DNA of 64,000 nucleotides from QUBU01 sp014337915 (GTDB lineage Bacteria; Pseudomonadota; Gammaproteobacteria; Steroidobacterales; GCA-2729495): contig SZOW01000013.1 in NCBI GenBank assembly GCA_030263395.1, positions 25,572 through 89,571 on the forward strand, written 5' to 3'. Position numbers and translations under genes: made by a program. The notes beneath the pieces are model-generated. The model worked only from the letters and a program-made list of their open reading frames with translations. It did no database searches and was not told where the DNA came from. This document shows, piece after piece, positions 33,801 to 44,200 of this stretch (its first letter is position 1; each line of letters begins with the position of its first letter).

Positions 33801-34619
33801 CTAGCGGAAGCCCCGGTGCTCGCGCACCGCATCGTAGGCGGCACGGATCTCGCGCGTGCGCTCCTCGGCGATCGCGCGCATCGAGTCGGGCAGGCCGCGC
33901 GCCGCCTGCTTGTCGGGATGGTGCTGGTTCATCAGCCGCCGGTAGGCGGTCTTGACGTCGCGGTCGCTGGCGCTGGCGGGCACGCCGAGCACCTGGTAAG
34001 CCTTCGCCAGGCTGTCGGCCCGCGGCGGCTCGCGGCCCTGGCCCTGGCTGTATCCCTGGCCAAAGCCCTGGCCGCCAGGCTGGCCACGCCGCAGCCGCAA
34101 CAGGGTCTCGATCTGCGCGAGCGCCAGCGCGCCAAAGCCCAGTCCCGCGGCGATGCGCCCGAGCAGCACGCGCTCCGGGGCGCTGATCTCGCCGGTGGCG
34201 AGCGCGACGTCGACCTGGATCTCCAGGAACAGCTGCAGCAACTGCGGCTCGCTGCCACAGTACTCGCGCAGCCGCGCCACCTGGCCATCGACCGGGAAAT
34301 CCTGCTGCTTGCCGGTATTGAACAACTGGATGGCGAGCTGGCGCTGGCGTTCATCGAGGCGCATGCGCTGCATGACGCCGCGGGCCGCGCCGATCTCCGC
34401 CTCCGAGACCCGGCCATCGACCTTGGCGAGGTGTCCCATGACGATGAAGGTGCTCTCGAAGAACACCCGTTGCCGGTCGGCTGCCGTGCCGACCACGCGC
34501 GGGCGCAGCCGCAGCCCGCGGTCGAACTGGTGGCCGAGGATGACGCCGACGATGGCGCCGGGCACCCGTGCCACCAGATAGCCGAGCAGGCCGCCAGCAA
34601 GTTTTCCGATCCAGGCCAT
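33801..34619 (-). CDS. djlA: Membrane-anchored J-domain co-chaperone DjlA
   Basis: A 272-aa protein. Residues 5-28 form a Gly-rich single transmembrane segment (KLAGGLLGYLVARVPGAIVG). A TerB-like helical domain runs about 50-175 (KVDGRVSEAEI, a conserved acid loop). A Gly/Gln-rich linker (PGGQGFGQGYSQGQG) follows, then a C-terminal J domain with HPD at 234-236. DjlA-type proteins activate DnaK at the inner membrane. The domain order is complete. It is divergent from purC. Confidence 0.92.
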   Translation of the reverse strand: MAWIGKLAGGLLGYLVARVPGAIVGVILGHQFDRGLRLRPRVVGTAADRQRVFFESTFIVMGHLAKVDGRVSEAEIGAARGVMQRMRLDERQRQLAIQLFNTGKQQDFPVDGQVARLREYCGSEPQLLQLFLEIQVDVALATGEISAPERVLLGRIAAGLGFGALALAQIETLLRLRRGQPGGQGFGQGYSQGQGREPPRADSLAKAYQVLGVPASASDRDVKTAYRRLMNQHHPDKQAARGLPDSMRAIAEERTREIRAAYDAVREHRGFR

Positions 34620-34660
34620 CCAGCGTCCGTCCGCAGTGCCGAGGGTGCCCGTCCACCGGG

Positions 34661-34689
34661 TTACCCGGCCCGCGGCACCGGCATACAAT
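34661..34689 (+). promoter_or_regulatory. purC promoter
   Basis: TTACCC (34661-34666) and TACAAT (34684-34689) with a 17-bp spacer. The predicted start near 34696 leaves a leader of about 30 nt. No PurR-like palindrome is evident. Confidence 0.55.
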
Positions 34690-34724
34690 AGCGGGCCTGC
34701 TGCAGGACTGGACGGAAATTGCAC

Positions 34725-35630
34725 ATGAGCGTGGCGGCTGCTGAAACCGCGTTGTTCGAATCGAACCTGACCGGCCTGAAGCGCATCAGCCAGGGCAAGG
34801 TGCGCGACATCTACGAGGTCGATGCCGACCAGCTGCTGATCGTCACCAGCGACCGGCTCTCGGCCTTTGACGTGGTGCTGCCCACGCCTATCCCGGGCAA
34901 GGGCGAGGTGCTGACCCAGCTGTCGAACTTCTGGTTCGAGCGCATGCGCGCGGTGGTGCCGAACCACCTCACCGGCCGCCGGCCGGAGGACGTGGTGCAG
35001 GACCCGGCGGAACGCGCACTGGTCGCGCGCCGCGCCATCGTCGTGCGCCGGCTGAAGCCGCTGCCCGTAGAAGCCGTGGTGCGCGGCTACCTGATCGGCT
35101 CCGGCTGGAAGGACTACCAGGCGACGGGCGCGGTCTGCGGCATCCCGCTGCCGCAGGGCCTGCCCATGGCGGCGCAGCTGCCCGAACCGATCTTCACCCC
35201 GGCGACCAAGGCGGAGATCGGCCAGCACGACGAGAACATCAGCTTCGCGGAAATGGAGAAGCTGGTCGGCGCCGGGCTGGCGCGCAAGGTCCGCGACCTC
35301 GCCATCGAGATCTACCGCCGCGGTGCGGAGTACGCGCGCGGCCGCGGCATCATCATCGCCGATACCAAGTTCGAATTCGGGCTGGATGCCGCCGGCAAGC
35401 TCTACCTGATCGACGAGGTGCTGACGCCGGATTCCTCGCGCTTCTGGCCGGCAGCCGAATACCGCACCGGCATCAGCCCGCCGAGCTTCGACAAGCAGTA
35501 CGTGCGCGATTACCTCGAGACCCTCGACTGGGGCAAGAAGGCACCCGGCCCGGCGCTGCCGGCCGAAGTCATCCGCCACACCACCGCGAAATACCGCCAG
35601 GCGCTGGAGCTGCTGACGCGGCCGGGCTGA
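34725..35630 (+). CDS. purC: SAICAR synthase
   Basis: A 301-aa enzyme, the longer class of PurC. It has QGKVRDIYEV, LIVTSDRLSAFDVVLPTPIPGKG near residue 45, EAVVRGYLIGSGWKDYQ, and EIGQHDENI. IADTKFEFGLD and LIDEVLTPDSSRFW follow as metal/ATP residues. It joins CAIR with aspartate in purine synthesis. purE, the preceding pathway step, is encoded 3 kb away. Confidence 0.96.
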   Translation: MSVAAAETALFESNLTGLKRISQGKVRDIYEVDADQLLIVTSDRLSAFDVVLPTPIPGKGEVLTQLSNFWFERMRAVVPNHLTGRRPEDVVQDPAERALVARRAIVVRRLKPLPVEAVVRGYLIGSGWKDYQATGAVCGIPLPQGLPMAAQLPEPIFTPATKAEIGQHDENISFAEMEKLVGAGLARKVRDLAIEIYRRGAEYARGRGIIIADTKFEFGLDAAGKLYLIDEVLTPDSSRFWPAAEYRTGISPPSFDKQYVRDYLETLDWGKKAPGPALPAEVIRHTTAKYRQALELLTRPG

Positions 35631-35688
35631 GCGCCGGCGCCAGCGGGGATTCCTCCAGGGTATCCGGCGCCACAGGATCGACGCGGGC

Positions 35689-36990
35689 GTGAACCTCAGC
35701 GGACGCATCGAGGGCTGGCTCTGGCACCCGCGGTGGGCGACATTGCCTGCGCTGCCACGCGCCGGGCTGCTGCTGGTCCGCTGCAGCTACGCGCTGCTGC
35801 GCGACGTAGTGGCCGGCCCGCTGACGCTGCACGCCATGGGGCTGGTGTACGTCACGCTGCTCTCCATGGTGCCGCTGCTGGCGGTAAGCTTCTCGGTCGT
35901 CAAGGCCTTCGGCTTCCACCACCAGCTCGAGCCGCTGCTGTTCGGTTTCCTCGAGCCCCTGGGCGCGCGCGGCACGGAGCTGACCGCCCGGGTCATCGCC
36001 TTCGTCGACAACGCCCAGGGCAGCGTGCTGGCCGGGGTCGGCCTGCTGTTCCTGTTCATCACGGCGCTGTCCATGGCTGGGCAGATGGAAGTCAGCTTCA
36101 ACCGCATCTGGCGCGTGGAGCAGCCGCGCAGCCTCGGCCGGCGCCTGACCGAGTACCTGTCGGTGATCCTGGTGGGTCCGGTGGTGATGGTCACCGCCAT
36201 GGCGATCATCGCCGGCCTGCGCAGCAATACTCTGGTGCAGGCGCTCGGCGGCTCGCCGGTCGGGGCGCTGGTTGGCCTGCCCGCCGCGATCCTGCCCTAT
36301 GCCCTGGTCTGCATCGGCTTCTCGCTGGTGTACTGGTTCGTGCCCAACACCAGCGTGCGCCTGCATGCCGCGCTGGCCGGCGGGCTGCTCGGCGGCGTGC
36401 TCTGGGTCGGCACCGGCGTGCTGTTCGCCGCCTTCGTGGTCAACGCCGCGGCAACCATCACCATCTACGCCAGCTTCGCGATCGTCATCAGTGCGCTGTT
36501 CTGGCTGTACCTGTCCTGGCTGATCCTGCTGGTCGGCGCCCAGTTCGCCTTCTACGTGCAGTGGCCGGAATACCTGCGGGTGGGCTTCCGCCGCGCGGTG
36601 ACCGGCACCGCGCAGATGGAAGCCGCCGCGCTGGCGGTGATGCTGCTGGTGGCCCGCGCCTTCCGCGCCGGCGCGGCACCGTTGCGGCCCGCGGACATCG
36701 CCGCGCAGACCGGCCTGCCCGGGCTGGCACTGGCGCCGGTGATCGCGCGCCTGGAAGCCGCAGGACTGCTGGCGCGCACCGCCGGCGAAGCGCTGCTGCC
36801 GCAACGCGAGCCGGCTGCCATACAGCTGCGCGAGATCATGCAGGCGGTGCGCCATCCGGCGTCCGCGGACATCGGCGGGGAAATCCGCTGGCCAGCGGCG
36901 GTGGCTGACCTCGGCGCCCGGCTGGACGCGACGCTCGCCGATACACTGCGCGGCCGCAGCCTGGCAGACCTCGCGGATATCGCCGGCTAG
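35689..36990 (+). CDS. YihY/BrkB-family inner membrane protein
   Basis: A 433-aa protein. The first 300 residues have six transmembrane segments and the YihY pattern: TLHAMGLVYVTLLSMVPLLAVSFSV, EVSFNRIWRVE, FVPNTSVRL and a YASFAIVISALFWLYLSWLILLVGA end. The last 130 residues are soluble and resemble a winged helix (DIAAQTGLPGLALAPVIARLEAAGLL). This family was once called RNase BN by mistake; its function is unclear. The start is GTG at 35689, 58 nt after purC. Confidence 0.88.
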   Translation: MNLSGRIEGWLWHPRWATLPALPRAGLLLVRCSYALLRDVVAGPLTLHAMGLVYVTLLSMVPLLAVSFSVVKAFGFHHQLEPLLFGFLEPLGARGTELTARVIAFVDNAQGSVLAGVGLLFLFITALSMAGQMEVSFNRIWRVEQPRSLGRRLTEYLSVILVGPVVMVTAMAIIAGLRSNTLVQALGGSPVGALVGLPAAILPYALVCIGFSLVYWFVPNTSVRLHAALAGGLLGGVLWVGTGVLFAAFVVNAAATITIYASFAIVISALFWLYLSWLILLVGAQFAFYVQWPEYLRVGFRRAVTGTAQMEAAALAVMLLVARAFRAGAAPLRPADIAAQTGLPGLALAPVIARLEAAGLLARTAGEALLPQREPAAIQLREIMQAVRHPASADIGGEIRWPAAVADLGARLDATLADTLRGRSLADLADIAG

Positions 36991-36997
36991 CTGCCGG

Positions 36998-38344
36998 CTA
37001 GCTGCCGGCGATGGTCATCTCGCGCACCAGGATCGAGCCGCTGCGGATGCCGCCGCGCACATCTACGTCGCCGCCGACGGCGACGATGTCGCGGTACATG
37101 TCGCGCAGATTGCCGGCGATGGTGACCTCGCTCACCGGGAAACGGATCACGCCGCCCTCCACCCAGAAGCCGGTGGCGCCGCGCGAGTAGTCGCCGGTCA
37201 CGGGATTGACGCCGCTGCCCATCAGCTCGGTCACCAGGAAGCCGGTGCCGAGTTCGGCCAGCAGTTCGTCGAAGGTCGGTGCACCCGCACTGCTCGACAC
37301 CAGCAGGTTGTGCGTACCACCGGCGTTGCCGGTGCTGGCCATGCCGAGCTTGCGCGCCGAATAGCTGCCGAGCACGTAGCCCTGGATCACCCCGGCATCG
37401 ACCAGGCGGCGGTCGACGGTCGCCACGCCCTCGTCGTCGAAGGGCGCACTCGCCAGGCCCCTGGGCAGATGCGGTCGCTCGTCGATGCTCAAATGCGGCG
37501 CCAGCACCCGCGTGCCGAGGCTGTCGAGCAGGAACGAGGCGCGGCGGTAGAGCGCAGCACCGCTCAGCGCGCCGACCAGGTGGCCGACCAGCCCACGGGC
37601 CAGGCGTGCCGGGTAGAGCACCGGTGCGTTGCGGGTATCGAGCTTCACCGCCCCGAGGCGCGCGAGCGCGCGGCTGGCGGCCTCACGGCCGACCACCCTT
37701 GCCGCCGCCAGCTCCACCGGATCGCGCGCGGCGGTGAACTCGAAGTCGCGCTCCATCTGCTGGCCCTGGCTGGCGAGCACCGCACAGGACAGGCTGTGGC
37801 TGGTCTCGCGGTAGCCGGCGAGGAAGCCGTGGCTGTTGCCATAGGCGCGCGCGCCATCATGGCTGCCAACGGCGGCGCCCTCGGAATTGGTGATGCGCGG
37901 GTCGTGATCCAGCGCCGCGGCCTCGCAGCGCATGGCGAGATCGATGGCCGCATCCGCATCCAGCGACCAGGGATGCCAGAGGTCGAGGTCGGGGATCTCG
38001 CGCGCCAGCCGCTCGGGCTCGGCGAGGCCCGCGCAGGCGTCCTCGGCAGCGTAGCGCGCCAGGCTCGCCGCCTTGCGCACGCTTTCCTCGATGGCGGCCG
38101 GGCGCAGGTCCGAGGTGCTGGCGCTGCCTTTGCGCTGGCCGAAGTACAGGGTGACGCCGATGCCCTGGTCGCGCTGGTACTCGAGCGTTTCCACCGAGCG
38201 CATGCGCACCGTCACCGACAGGCCGGTGCCGAAGCTGGCGCTGGCCTCGGCCTGCGAGGCCCCGAGGCGCCGCGCCAGGGCGAGTACCTCGGCCACGCGG
38301 GCCTGAAGATCCGCAACGTCGTGTCCTGCCGCTGGAGTGGTCAT
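36998..38344 (-). CDS. pmbA: Metalloprotease PmbA (TldE)
   Basis: A 448-aa TldD/PmbA family protein, the non-catalytic-motif half of the TldD-TldE peptidase. It has VRMRSVETLEYQRDQGIGVTLYFG near residue 50 and an ITNSEGAAVGSHDG region. YVLGSYSARKLGMASTGNAGG follows, then GSGVNPVTGDYSRGATGFWVEGG near the end. With TldD it trims peptides such as microcin B17 precursor and CcdA. It converges tail to tail with yihY; each stop lies in an 11-bp tandem duplication. Confidence 0.94.
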   Translation of the reverse strand: MTTPAAGHDVADLQARVAEVLALARRLGASQAEASASFGTGLSVTVRMRSVETLEYQRDQGIGVTLYFGQRKGSASTSDLRPAAIEESVRKAASLARYAAEDACAGLAEPERLAREIPDLDLWHPWSLDADAAIDLAMRCEAAALDHDPRITNSEGAAVGSHDGARAYGNSHGFLAGYRETSHSLSCAVLASQGQQMERDFEFTAARDPVELAAARVVGREAASRALARLGAVKLDTRNAPVLYPARLARGLVGHLVGALSGAALYRRASFLLDSLGTRVLAPHLSIDERPHLPRGLASAPFDDEGVATVDRRLVDAGVIQGYVLGSYSARKLGMASTGNAGGTHNLLVSSSAGAPTFDELLAELGTGFLVTELMGSGVNPVTGDYSRGATGFWVEGGVIRFPVSEVTIAGNLRDMYRDIVAVGGDVDVRGGIRSGSILVREMTIAGS

Positions 38345-38461
38345 GCCTGCCTGCCCTGATCGTTGGCGGCGCATTCTAGCAGGCAGCCACGCCCGCCCCG
38401 CGGGGCTGCGGTATCATCCCGCGCTCGGGCCACGGCTGCATCCGCAGGAGCACGAGGGAAC

Positions 38462-38953
38462 ATGAAACCACTGGTCGGCATCCTCATGGGCTCGCGCTCG
38501 GACTGGGAGATCATGTCCCATGCCTCCGCCACGCTGGATGCACTGGGCATCGAGCACGAGGTCAACGCCATCTCCGCGCACCGCGCACCGGATGCCATGG
38601 GCAGCTACTGCGAGAGCGCCCGTGACCGCGGCCTGAAGGTGCTGATCGCCGGTGCCGGCCTCGCCGCGGCCCTGCCCGGCTGCGCTGCCGCCAAGACGCC
38701 GTTGCCGGTGCTGGGCGTGCCGCTGCCCTCGCCCGCCCTGGGCGGCATGGATGCGCTGCTGTCCATCGTGCAGATGCCGCCCGGGATCCCGGTCGGGACG
38801 CTGGCGATCGGCAAGGCCGGGGCCATCAATGCGGCGCTGCTGGCGGCGGCGATCCTCGCGCTGGGCGACGAGCGCATCCGCGCGGCGCTGGATGCCTATC
38901 GCGCGAAGCAGACCGCGACGGTGCTCGCCAGCACCGACCCGCGCGCCGGCTGA
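38462..38953 (+). CDS. purE: N5-carboxyaminoimidazole ribonucleotide mutase PurE
   Basis: A 163-aa class I PurE. It has GSRSDWEIM near residue 11, the catalytic SAHRAPD near 38, VLGVPLPSPALGGMDALLSIVQMPPGIPVGTLAIGKAGA. The glycine loop that normally reads GGAAHLPG is here GLAAALPG, so the His of that motif is replaced by Ala. GAGGGA precedes the ATG. No purK follows, which is unusual; purE stands between pmbA and tldD on the opposite strand. Confidence 0.92.
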   Translation: MKPLVGILMGSRSDWEIMSHASATLDALGIEHEVNAISAHRAPDAMGSYCESARDRGLKVLIAGAGLAAALPGCAAAKTPLPVLGVPLPSPALGGMDALLSIVQMPPGIPVGTLAIGKAGAINAALLAAAILALGDERIRAALDAYRAKQTATVLASTDPRAG

Positions 38954-38966
38954 GGCAGCGCCCGGG

Positions 38967-40430
38967 CTACTCCGCGCTGGCGGTGCCGCCAACGGTCAGC
39001 CCGTCGATGCGCAGCGTCGGCTGGCCCACGCCCACCGGCACCGACTGGCCGTCCTTGCCGCAGGTGCCCACACCCTCGTCGAGCTTCAGGTCGTTGCCCA
39101 CCATCGACACCTGGCGCAGCACCGAGGGGCCGTCGCCAACCAGCGTGGCGTCGCGGATCGGCGCGCCGAGGCGGCCCTTCTCGATCAGGTAGGCCTCGCT
39201 GGCCGAGAACACGAACTTTCCGGAGGTGATGTCCACCTGGCCGCCGCCGAAGTTGCGCGCGTAGATGCCCCTGTCCACCGAGGCGATGATTTCCTCGGGC
39301 GCATGCGGACCCGGCAGCATGTAGGTGTTGGTCATGCGCGGCATCGGCAGGTGGGCGAAGGACTGGCGCCGGCCGTTGCCGGTGGGCGCCATGCCCATGA
39401 GCCGGGCGTTGAGCTTGTCCTGCATGTAGCCGGCCAGCCGGCCGTTCTCGATCAGCGTGGTGCACTGGGTCAGGGTGCCCTCGTCGTCGACGTTCAGCGA
39501 ACCACGCCGCCCCGGCAATGTCCCGTCGTCGACGATGGTGCAGAGCTCGGAGGCCACCTTCTCGCCGAGCCGCCTGCTGAAGGCGGACGTGCCCTTGCGG
39601 TTGAAGTCACCCTCCAGCCCGTGGCCGATGGCCTCGTGCAGCAGGATGCCGGGCCAGCCGGGACCGAGTACCACCACCATCTCGCCGGCCGGCGCGGGTA
39701 CCGCCTCCAGCGCTACCAGCGCCTGGCGTACCGCTTCGCGGCCATAGGCGAAGGCGCGGTCCTGCTCGAGGAAATGCTGGAAGCTGACGCGGCCACCGCC
39801 GCCGGTGTAGCCCTGCTCGCGCCGGCCGCCGTCCTCCACCAGCACGGAGACGTTCATGCGCACCAGCGGGCGCACATCGGCGGCGAGTACACCGTCGCTG
39901 CCGCAGACCAGGACCACCTCGTGCACGGCCACCAGGCTCGCCATGACCTGCTTCACCCGTGGATCGATGGCGCGCGTGGCCGCATCGACACGCTGCAGGA
40001 GCGCTACCTTGTCGTCATCGGAAAGCGACGGTATCGGATCCAGCGGCGCGTAGAGCTCGCGCCCCTGGCGCAGGGTCCAGGCCTGCAACGCGCCCTGCTG
40101 GCCGGCGCGCGCGATGGCGCTGGCGGCGTCGGCGGCCTGCATCAGTGCCGGCACCACGATCTCGTCCGAATAGGCGAAACCGGTCCTGTCGCCAGACAGC
40201 GCGCGCACGCCTACGCCCTGCTCGATGCTGTGGCTGCCCTCCTTGACGATGCCGTCCTCCAGCGACCATGCCTCGTGCCGCGAGGCCTGGAAGTACAGGT
40301 CCGCGGCATCCACGCCGCCACGGAGCAGGCTGCGCAGGGCGCGGTCGAGGTCGCGGTCCTCGAGCCCGGCCGGGGCCAGCAGCGAATGGCGCGCCAGTTC
40401 GAGGGCATTGCCTGTGGTCATTTCCTTCAC
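38967..40430 (-). CDS. tldD: Metalloprotease TldD
   Basis: A 487-aa Zn peptidase subunit. LEDGIVKEGSHSIEQGVGVRA lies near residue 57. The active site LLHEAIGHGLEGD has His265, Glu266 and His270. A TGNGRRQSF loop and GKDGQSVPVGVGQP follow near the end, with the third ligand Cys in GTCGKDG. With PmbA it forms the TldD/E peptidase. The GTG at 40430 is used here; an ATG at 40421 would remove three residues. It is the last gene of the rng-yhdP-nit run. Confidence 0.94.
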   Translation of the reverse strand: MKEMTTGNALELARHSLLAPAGLEDRDLDRALRSLLRGGVDAADLYFQASRHEAWSLEDGIVKEGSHSIEQGVGVRALSGDRTGFAYSDEIVVPALMQAADAASAIARAGQQGALQAWTLRQGRELYAPLDPIPSLSDDDKVALLQRVDAATRAIDPRVKQVMASLVAVHEVVLVCGSDGVLAADVRPLVRMNVSVLVEDGGRREQGYTGGGGRVSFQHFLEQDRAFAYGREAVRQALVALEAVPAPAGEMVVVLGPGWPGILLHEAIGHGLEGDFNRKGTSAFSRRLGEKVASELCTIVDDGTLPGRRGSLNVDDEGTLTQCTTLIENGRLAGYMQDKLNARLMGMAPTGNGRRQSFAHLPMPRMTNTYMLPGPHAPEEIIASVDRGIYARNFGGGQVDITSGKFVFSASEAYLIEKGRLGAPIRDATLVGDGPSVLRQVSMVGNDLKLDEGVGTCGKDGQSVPVGVGQPTLRIDGLTVGGTASAE

Positions 40431-40446
40431 CTTGCCTGCGCCGGCA

Positions 40447-41283
40447 TCAGCCGGCAGTCGCGCCTGTCGCCAGGCGGCGATGACTCAGCACCGGGAACTG
40501 CACCCGCAGTCGGCGCAGGTAGTCGGCATCCAGGGTTGCCGTGACCACCCCGGGCCCGGTGCCGGCCTCGGCGAGCACCTCGCCCCAGGGCCCGGCAATC
40601 AGCGAGTGCCCGTAGGTGCGCCGGCCGCCCGGGTGCTCGCCGCCCTGCGCCGCCGCCACCACGTAGGCCAGGTTCTCGATGGCGCGCGCCTTGAGCAGCG
40701 TATGCCAGTGCGCCTGGCCGGTGCGCTGCGTGAACGCGGCCGGCAGCGCGATCACGCTGACCTCGAGCTCCAGCATGGCGCGGAACAGCTCCGGGAAGCG
40801 CAGGTCGTAGCACACGGCGATGCCCAGCGCGCCGAAAGGCGTGGCGAGCGTCAGCGGCCTGTTGCCCGGCATGGTGCGCGCCGACTCGCGGTAGGCTTCG
40901 CTGCTGTCGGGCACCCGCACGTCGAACAGGTGCATCTTGTCGTAGCGGCCGACGCGCCGGCCATGGTCGTCCCAGACGCAGCAGGATGCGTAGGGCCGCT
41001 CCGCCTCGGCACTGCGAATGGGAATGGTGCCGCCGACGATCCACAGGCCGCACTCACGCGCGGCGCCGGCGAGGAAGTCCTGGATCGGCCCGATGCCATC
41101 CGCCTCGGCGATACGCGCCCTTGCGCTCTCGCTGGCCGACATGAAGGCGAAGTTCTCCGGCAGTACCGCGAGCCGGGTGCCATGGCGCGCAGCTGCCTGC
41201 AGCTGCTGCCGGGCGGAGGCGAGGTTGGCGGCGACGTCGTCGCCCGAAGTCATCTGTACGGCGGCAAGCCGGATGTCGTTCAT
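40447..41283 (-). CDS. Nitrilase-superfamily amidase (deaminated glutathione amidase-like)
   Basis: A 278-aa carbon-nitrogen hydrolase with the full triad: Glu43 in LAVLPENF, Lys116 in RYDKMHLFD, Cys158 in GIAVCYDLRFPELF. KMHLFDVRVP is characteristic of the Nit1/NIT2-type that removes damaged glutathione amide groups. The position between yhdP and tldD is the usual one in gammaproteobacteria. Confidence 0.9.
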   Translation of the reverse strand: MNDIRLAAVQMTSGDDVAANLASARQQLQAAARHGTRLAVLPENFAFMSASESARARIAEADGIGPIQDFLAGAARECGLWIVGGTIPIRSAEAERPYASCCVWDDHGRRVGRYDKMHLFDVRVPDSSEAYRESARTMPGNRPLTLATPFGALGIAVCYDLRFPELFRAMLELEVSVIALPAAFTQRTGQAHWHTLLKARAIENLAYVVAAAQGGEHPGGRRTYGHSLIAGPWGEVLAEAGTGPGVVTATLDADYLRRLRVQFPVLSHRRLATGATAG

Positions 41284-41291
41284 GGTCCTGC

Positions 41292-44200
41292 TCAGCGTTT
41301 CGGTGTTGGCACCGGCGGCACTGCCGGCGCCGGCGCCACGGCTGGCGGCGGGCTGGCGAGTGCGGCCTCGATCTCCTTCTCGCAGTCCTTGAACGCGGCC
41401 GCATCGACGTCGTCGCCCTGTACGCGGGCGACTTCCGGCTTGTCCCAGTCGCCGGTGACGCGATAGTAGGACTCACCCAGGGTGCCGAGGGATTTGCGGA
41501 ACAGCTGCGAGACCAGCAGCATCGTAACACCGCCCACCGGCCCGCCCAAGACGGCGCCGCCCGCGGTCAGCACCGTGGTGGCGATCTGCGGACGCACCAC
41601 GGCCACCTGGTCGTAGTCGCGGTTAACGAGGTCGGTACGCCCGACGATGGCGATTTCCACCGCGGGTCCACTGAGGCCGACGTTGCAGGTGTAGGCGCTG
41701 CCGCCACCCAGGGTGAAATCGCCCTCGATAGCGTCGTAGCCGAGCCCCTTGTCGAACACGTCGCGGAAATCCAGCGACAGCCGGCGCGGCAGCGCCGTGA
41801 TGCTGAGCAGGCCCAGCAGCCGGCCACTGCCCGGCTCGAGCTCGCTCACCTGCCCGGACTTCATTTCCAGGCGGATGCTGCCCGTGGCCCGCTGCAGGAA
41901 ATCACCGGCCGGCGCGCCCGGCCAGGCGAGATCGGCACTGACCCGGCCGCTCTTGCCGCTGATGGCTGAGCCGAAACCGAGCTGCACCAGCGTGTCGCGC
42001 ACGCCGCTGGACTCCAGCGTCGCCCTGAAGCGCGTTTCCTGCTTTGTTGCATCGTTGCCGGTGACCCGCCAGCTGCCATCGCCGGTCAGCGTGAAACTCG
42101 GCGCACGGCTGCTGAGGCGCTGCAGCAGCAGCCCGTCGGGTATCCGCGCCGCAACCAGCTCCAGCTGGCCAAGGCGCCAGTGGCCGATTGCGGCATCGGC
42201 GATCCTGGCCTCCAATCCCATGAGGCTGCGTGGGTCGCTGTGGCCGCCAGCGCCCGGCTCCTCCTCCGTGAGCCAGAGCTTCTTCATGTCGAGGCGCATG
42301 GGCCGTGCCCTGCCATCGAAGGGCACGACGATGTCCCCCTCCGCCGCCGGGCCGCGCACCGCGACCTGCCAGGCATCGGCACCGCGCTGCGCCCTGATGT
42401 CGACGTCGTGGAGCCGCTGGCCGGCGAAGCTGAGCTGCGCGGCCTGCAGCGCGAACTCGCGGAACAGCAGATCGGTGGAACCGCGCGCCGCAGCCGCCTC
42501 GCTGCCGGTGTTGCCCGGCGCCGGCACATCCCCCTGGCCGACGGTCAGCCAGTCGCCGACATCCAGGCTCGCCACCTGCCCGGTCACCTCGATGCCGCGA
42601 CGGGCCGGCAACTGCACGCTGCCCGGGCCGGCATGCAGGGCACCGCGCTCGACGTGCCAGCGGTCCGCGGTCGACTGCAGCCGCAGCGCTGCGGCCAGCG
42701 GCGGCTGGAGGCTGGCGCTGACATCGATGGTATCGGCTGCCGGGAATGCGAGCAGCACCTCGGCGGGCCAGGCCGTGGCGGCATCCTTGGCCAGCGGCGC
42801 AGGCAGCGTGCTGGCAACGCCGCGCAGGTCCGAGCGCAGCGCCACGGTGAGCGGCGCGGCCGAAGCAGCATCCTGCAGCACCGGGATGCGCAGCGTGGCG
42901 CGCCAGTCGAGGCGCCCGTCCAGGTAGGCGCGCAGCGGCAGGCTGAAAGTCGACATCAGCCGCGGCACCGGCGTCGCGCCGGCCACGGCCACCAGCTGGG
43001 CGCGCATCGCGCCACCCGCGGCGGTCTCCGGCGCCAGGCCGATACGCACCGGCTCGCCGAGCATCACGGCCCTGATGCCCTCGGCGTAGAAGCGGGTGTT
43101 CTGCAGGCGCACGCGGCCGCGCACATCCTTCAGGTCGAGCGGCAGGCGCGCGAGGCCGAGCTGGCAGCCACGCGCATCGAGCAGCAGCTGCAGGTCCCAG
43201 GCGGCCGGGTCCGTCAGCGGCAGGGCCAGACGCAGCGAACTGTCCACCGGCCCGGAAGCCGTGGCACGATCCAGCGTCGGGCCGACGTGGCCGGCCACTG
43301 GCGTGGTCCGCAGGAACGCCAGCAGGTCGCCCAGGTCGGTGCGCTGCTGGCCGGCGACGGCGAGGACGCCCTGGCGCATGTCGGGAATGGCGACCGCGAA
43401 ATCCCGGACGGGCAGGTTACCGACGCGCGCCTGGTTGCGGGACGAGGACATGCCCACGCCGTCGAAGACCACTTCCGCATCCAGTTGCTCCACGCGGGGC
43501 CAGCCTGGGGCGTAATCCAGCGTGCCGTCCTGCAGCTGCAGGCTGACACGGAACTGGCCCTCGCCATGGTCGAAGGGGAACTCGCGCAGCGGGCCACGGA
43601 AGATACCTTCCGCCGCCGGCACCCGGCCCGCCACCACCGCACGTTCCAGCCAGTCGACCACCTGCGGCGGGAAGTTGCGCAGCGGCAGGTAGCGCAGCAC
43701 CTGCGGAGCCTCGGTAGCGCTCGCCGTCGCCTTGAGATCGAGCACCGGGGAACTGCCATCGACCGGGAACACCAGCTCCAGACGCGAGCTGATGTCGATG
43801 GCCCCGGTCTTCAGCCGGATGTCGTCGCTGAGGAAACGCATGCCCTCCGGTGCCCGGCGCCACACCAGCAGGCCCTGCAGCGAACGCGCCGGCAGGGGAT
43901 TGCGGAACCAGTGGGCAAGGGTCAGTGCCACCTCGCTGCTGTCGAGCTCCAGGCGACCGCCGTCGCCGTCCGCGGCGAAACGGCCGGTGAGGCCGGACAC
44001 CGCCAGCTCGCCGCTGCTGCTTGCCGCCACCAGGCGCGAAAACCCGAGGCGCAGCGAATAGCGGGTGGCCTGCCCGGCGTCGACGGCGAACTCCGCCGCC
44101 ACATTGCTCAGGTCGCCGCCCAGTTCACGGGGCAGGCGCTGCGCCAGTTCGGTCCCGGCCAGCGCCGCTCGCAGCAGCGGGAACAGATCGTCGAGTCGCA

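Noticed and set aside
36982..37009. Tandem 11-bp duplication GCCGGCTAGCT at the yihY/pmbA junction
   Set aside because: Both copies contain the stop codons of the converging genes; short local slippage, with no sign of a mobile or regulatory element.
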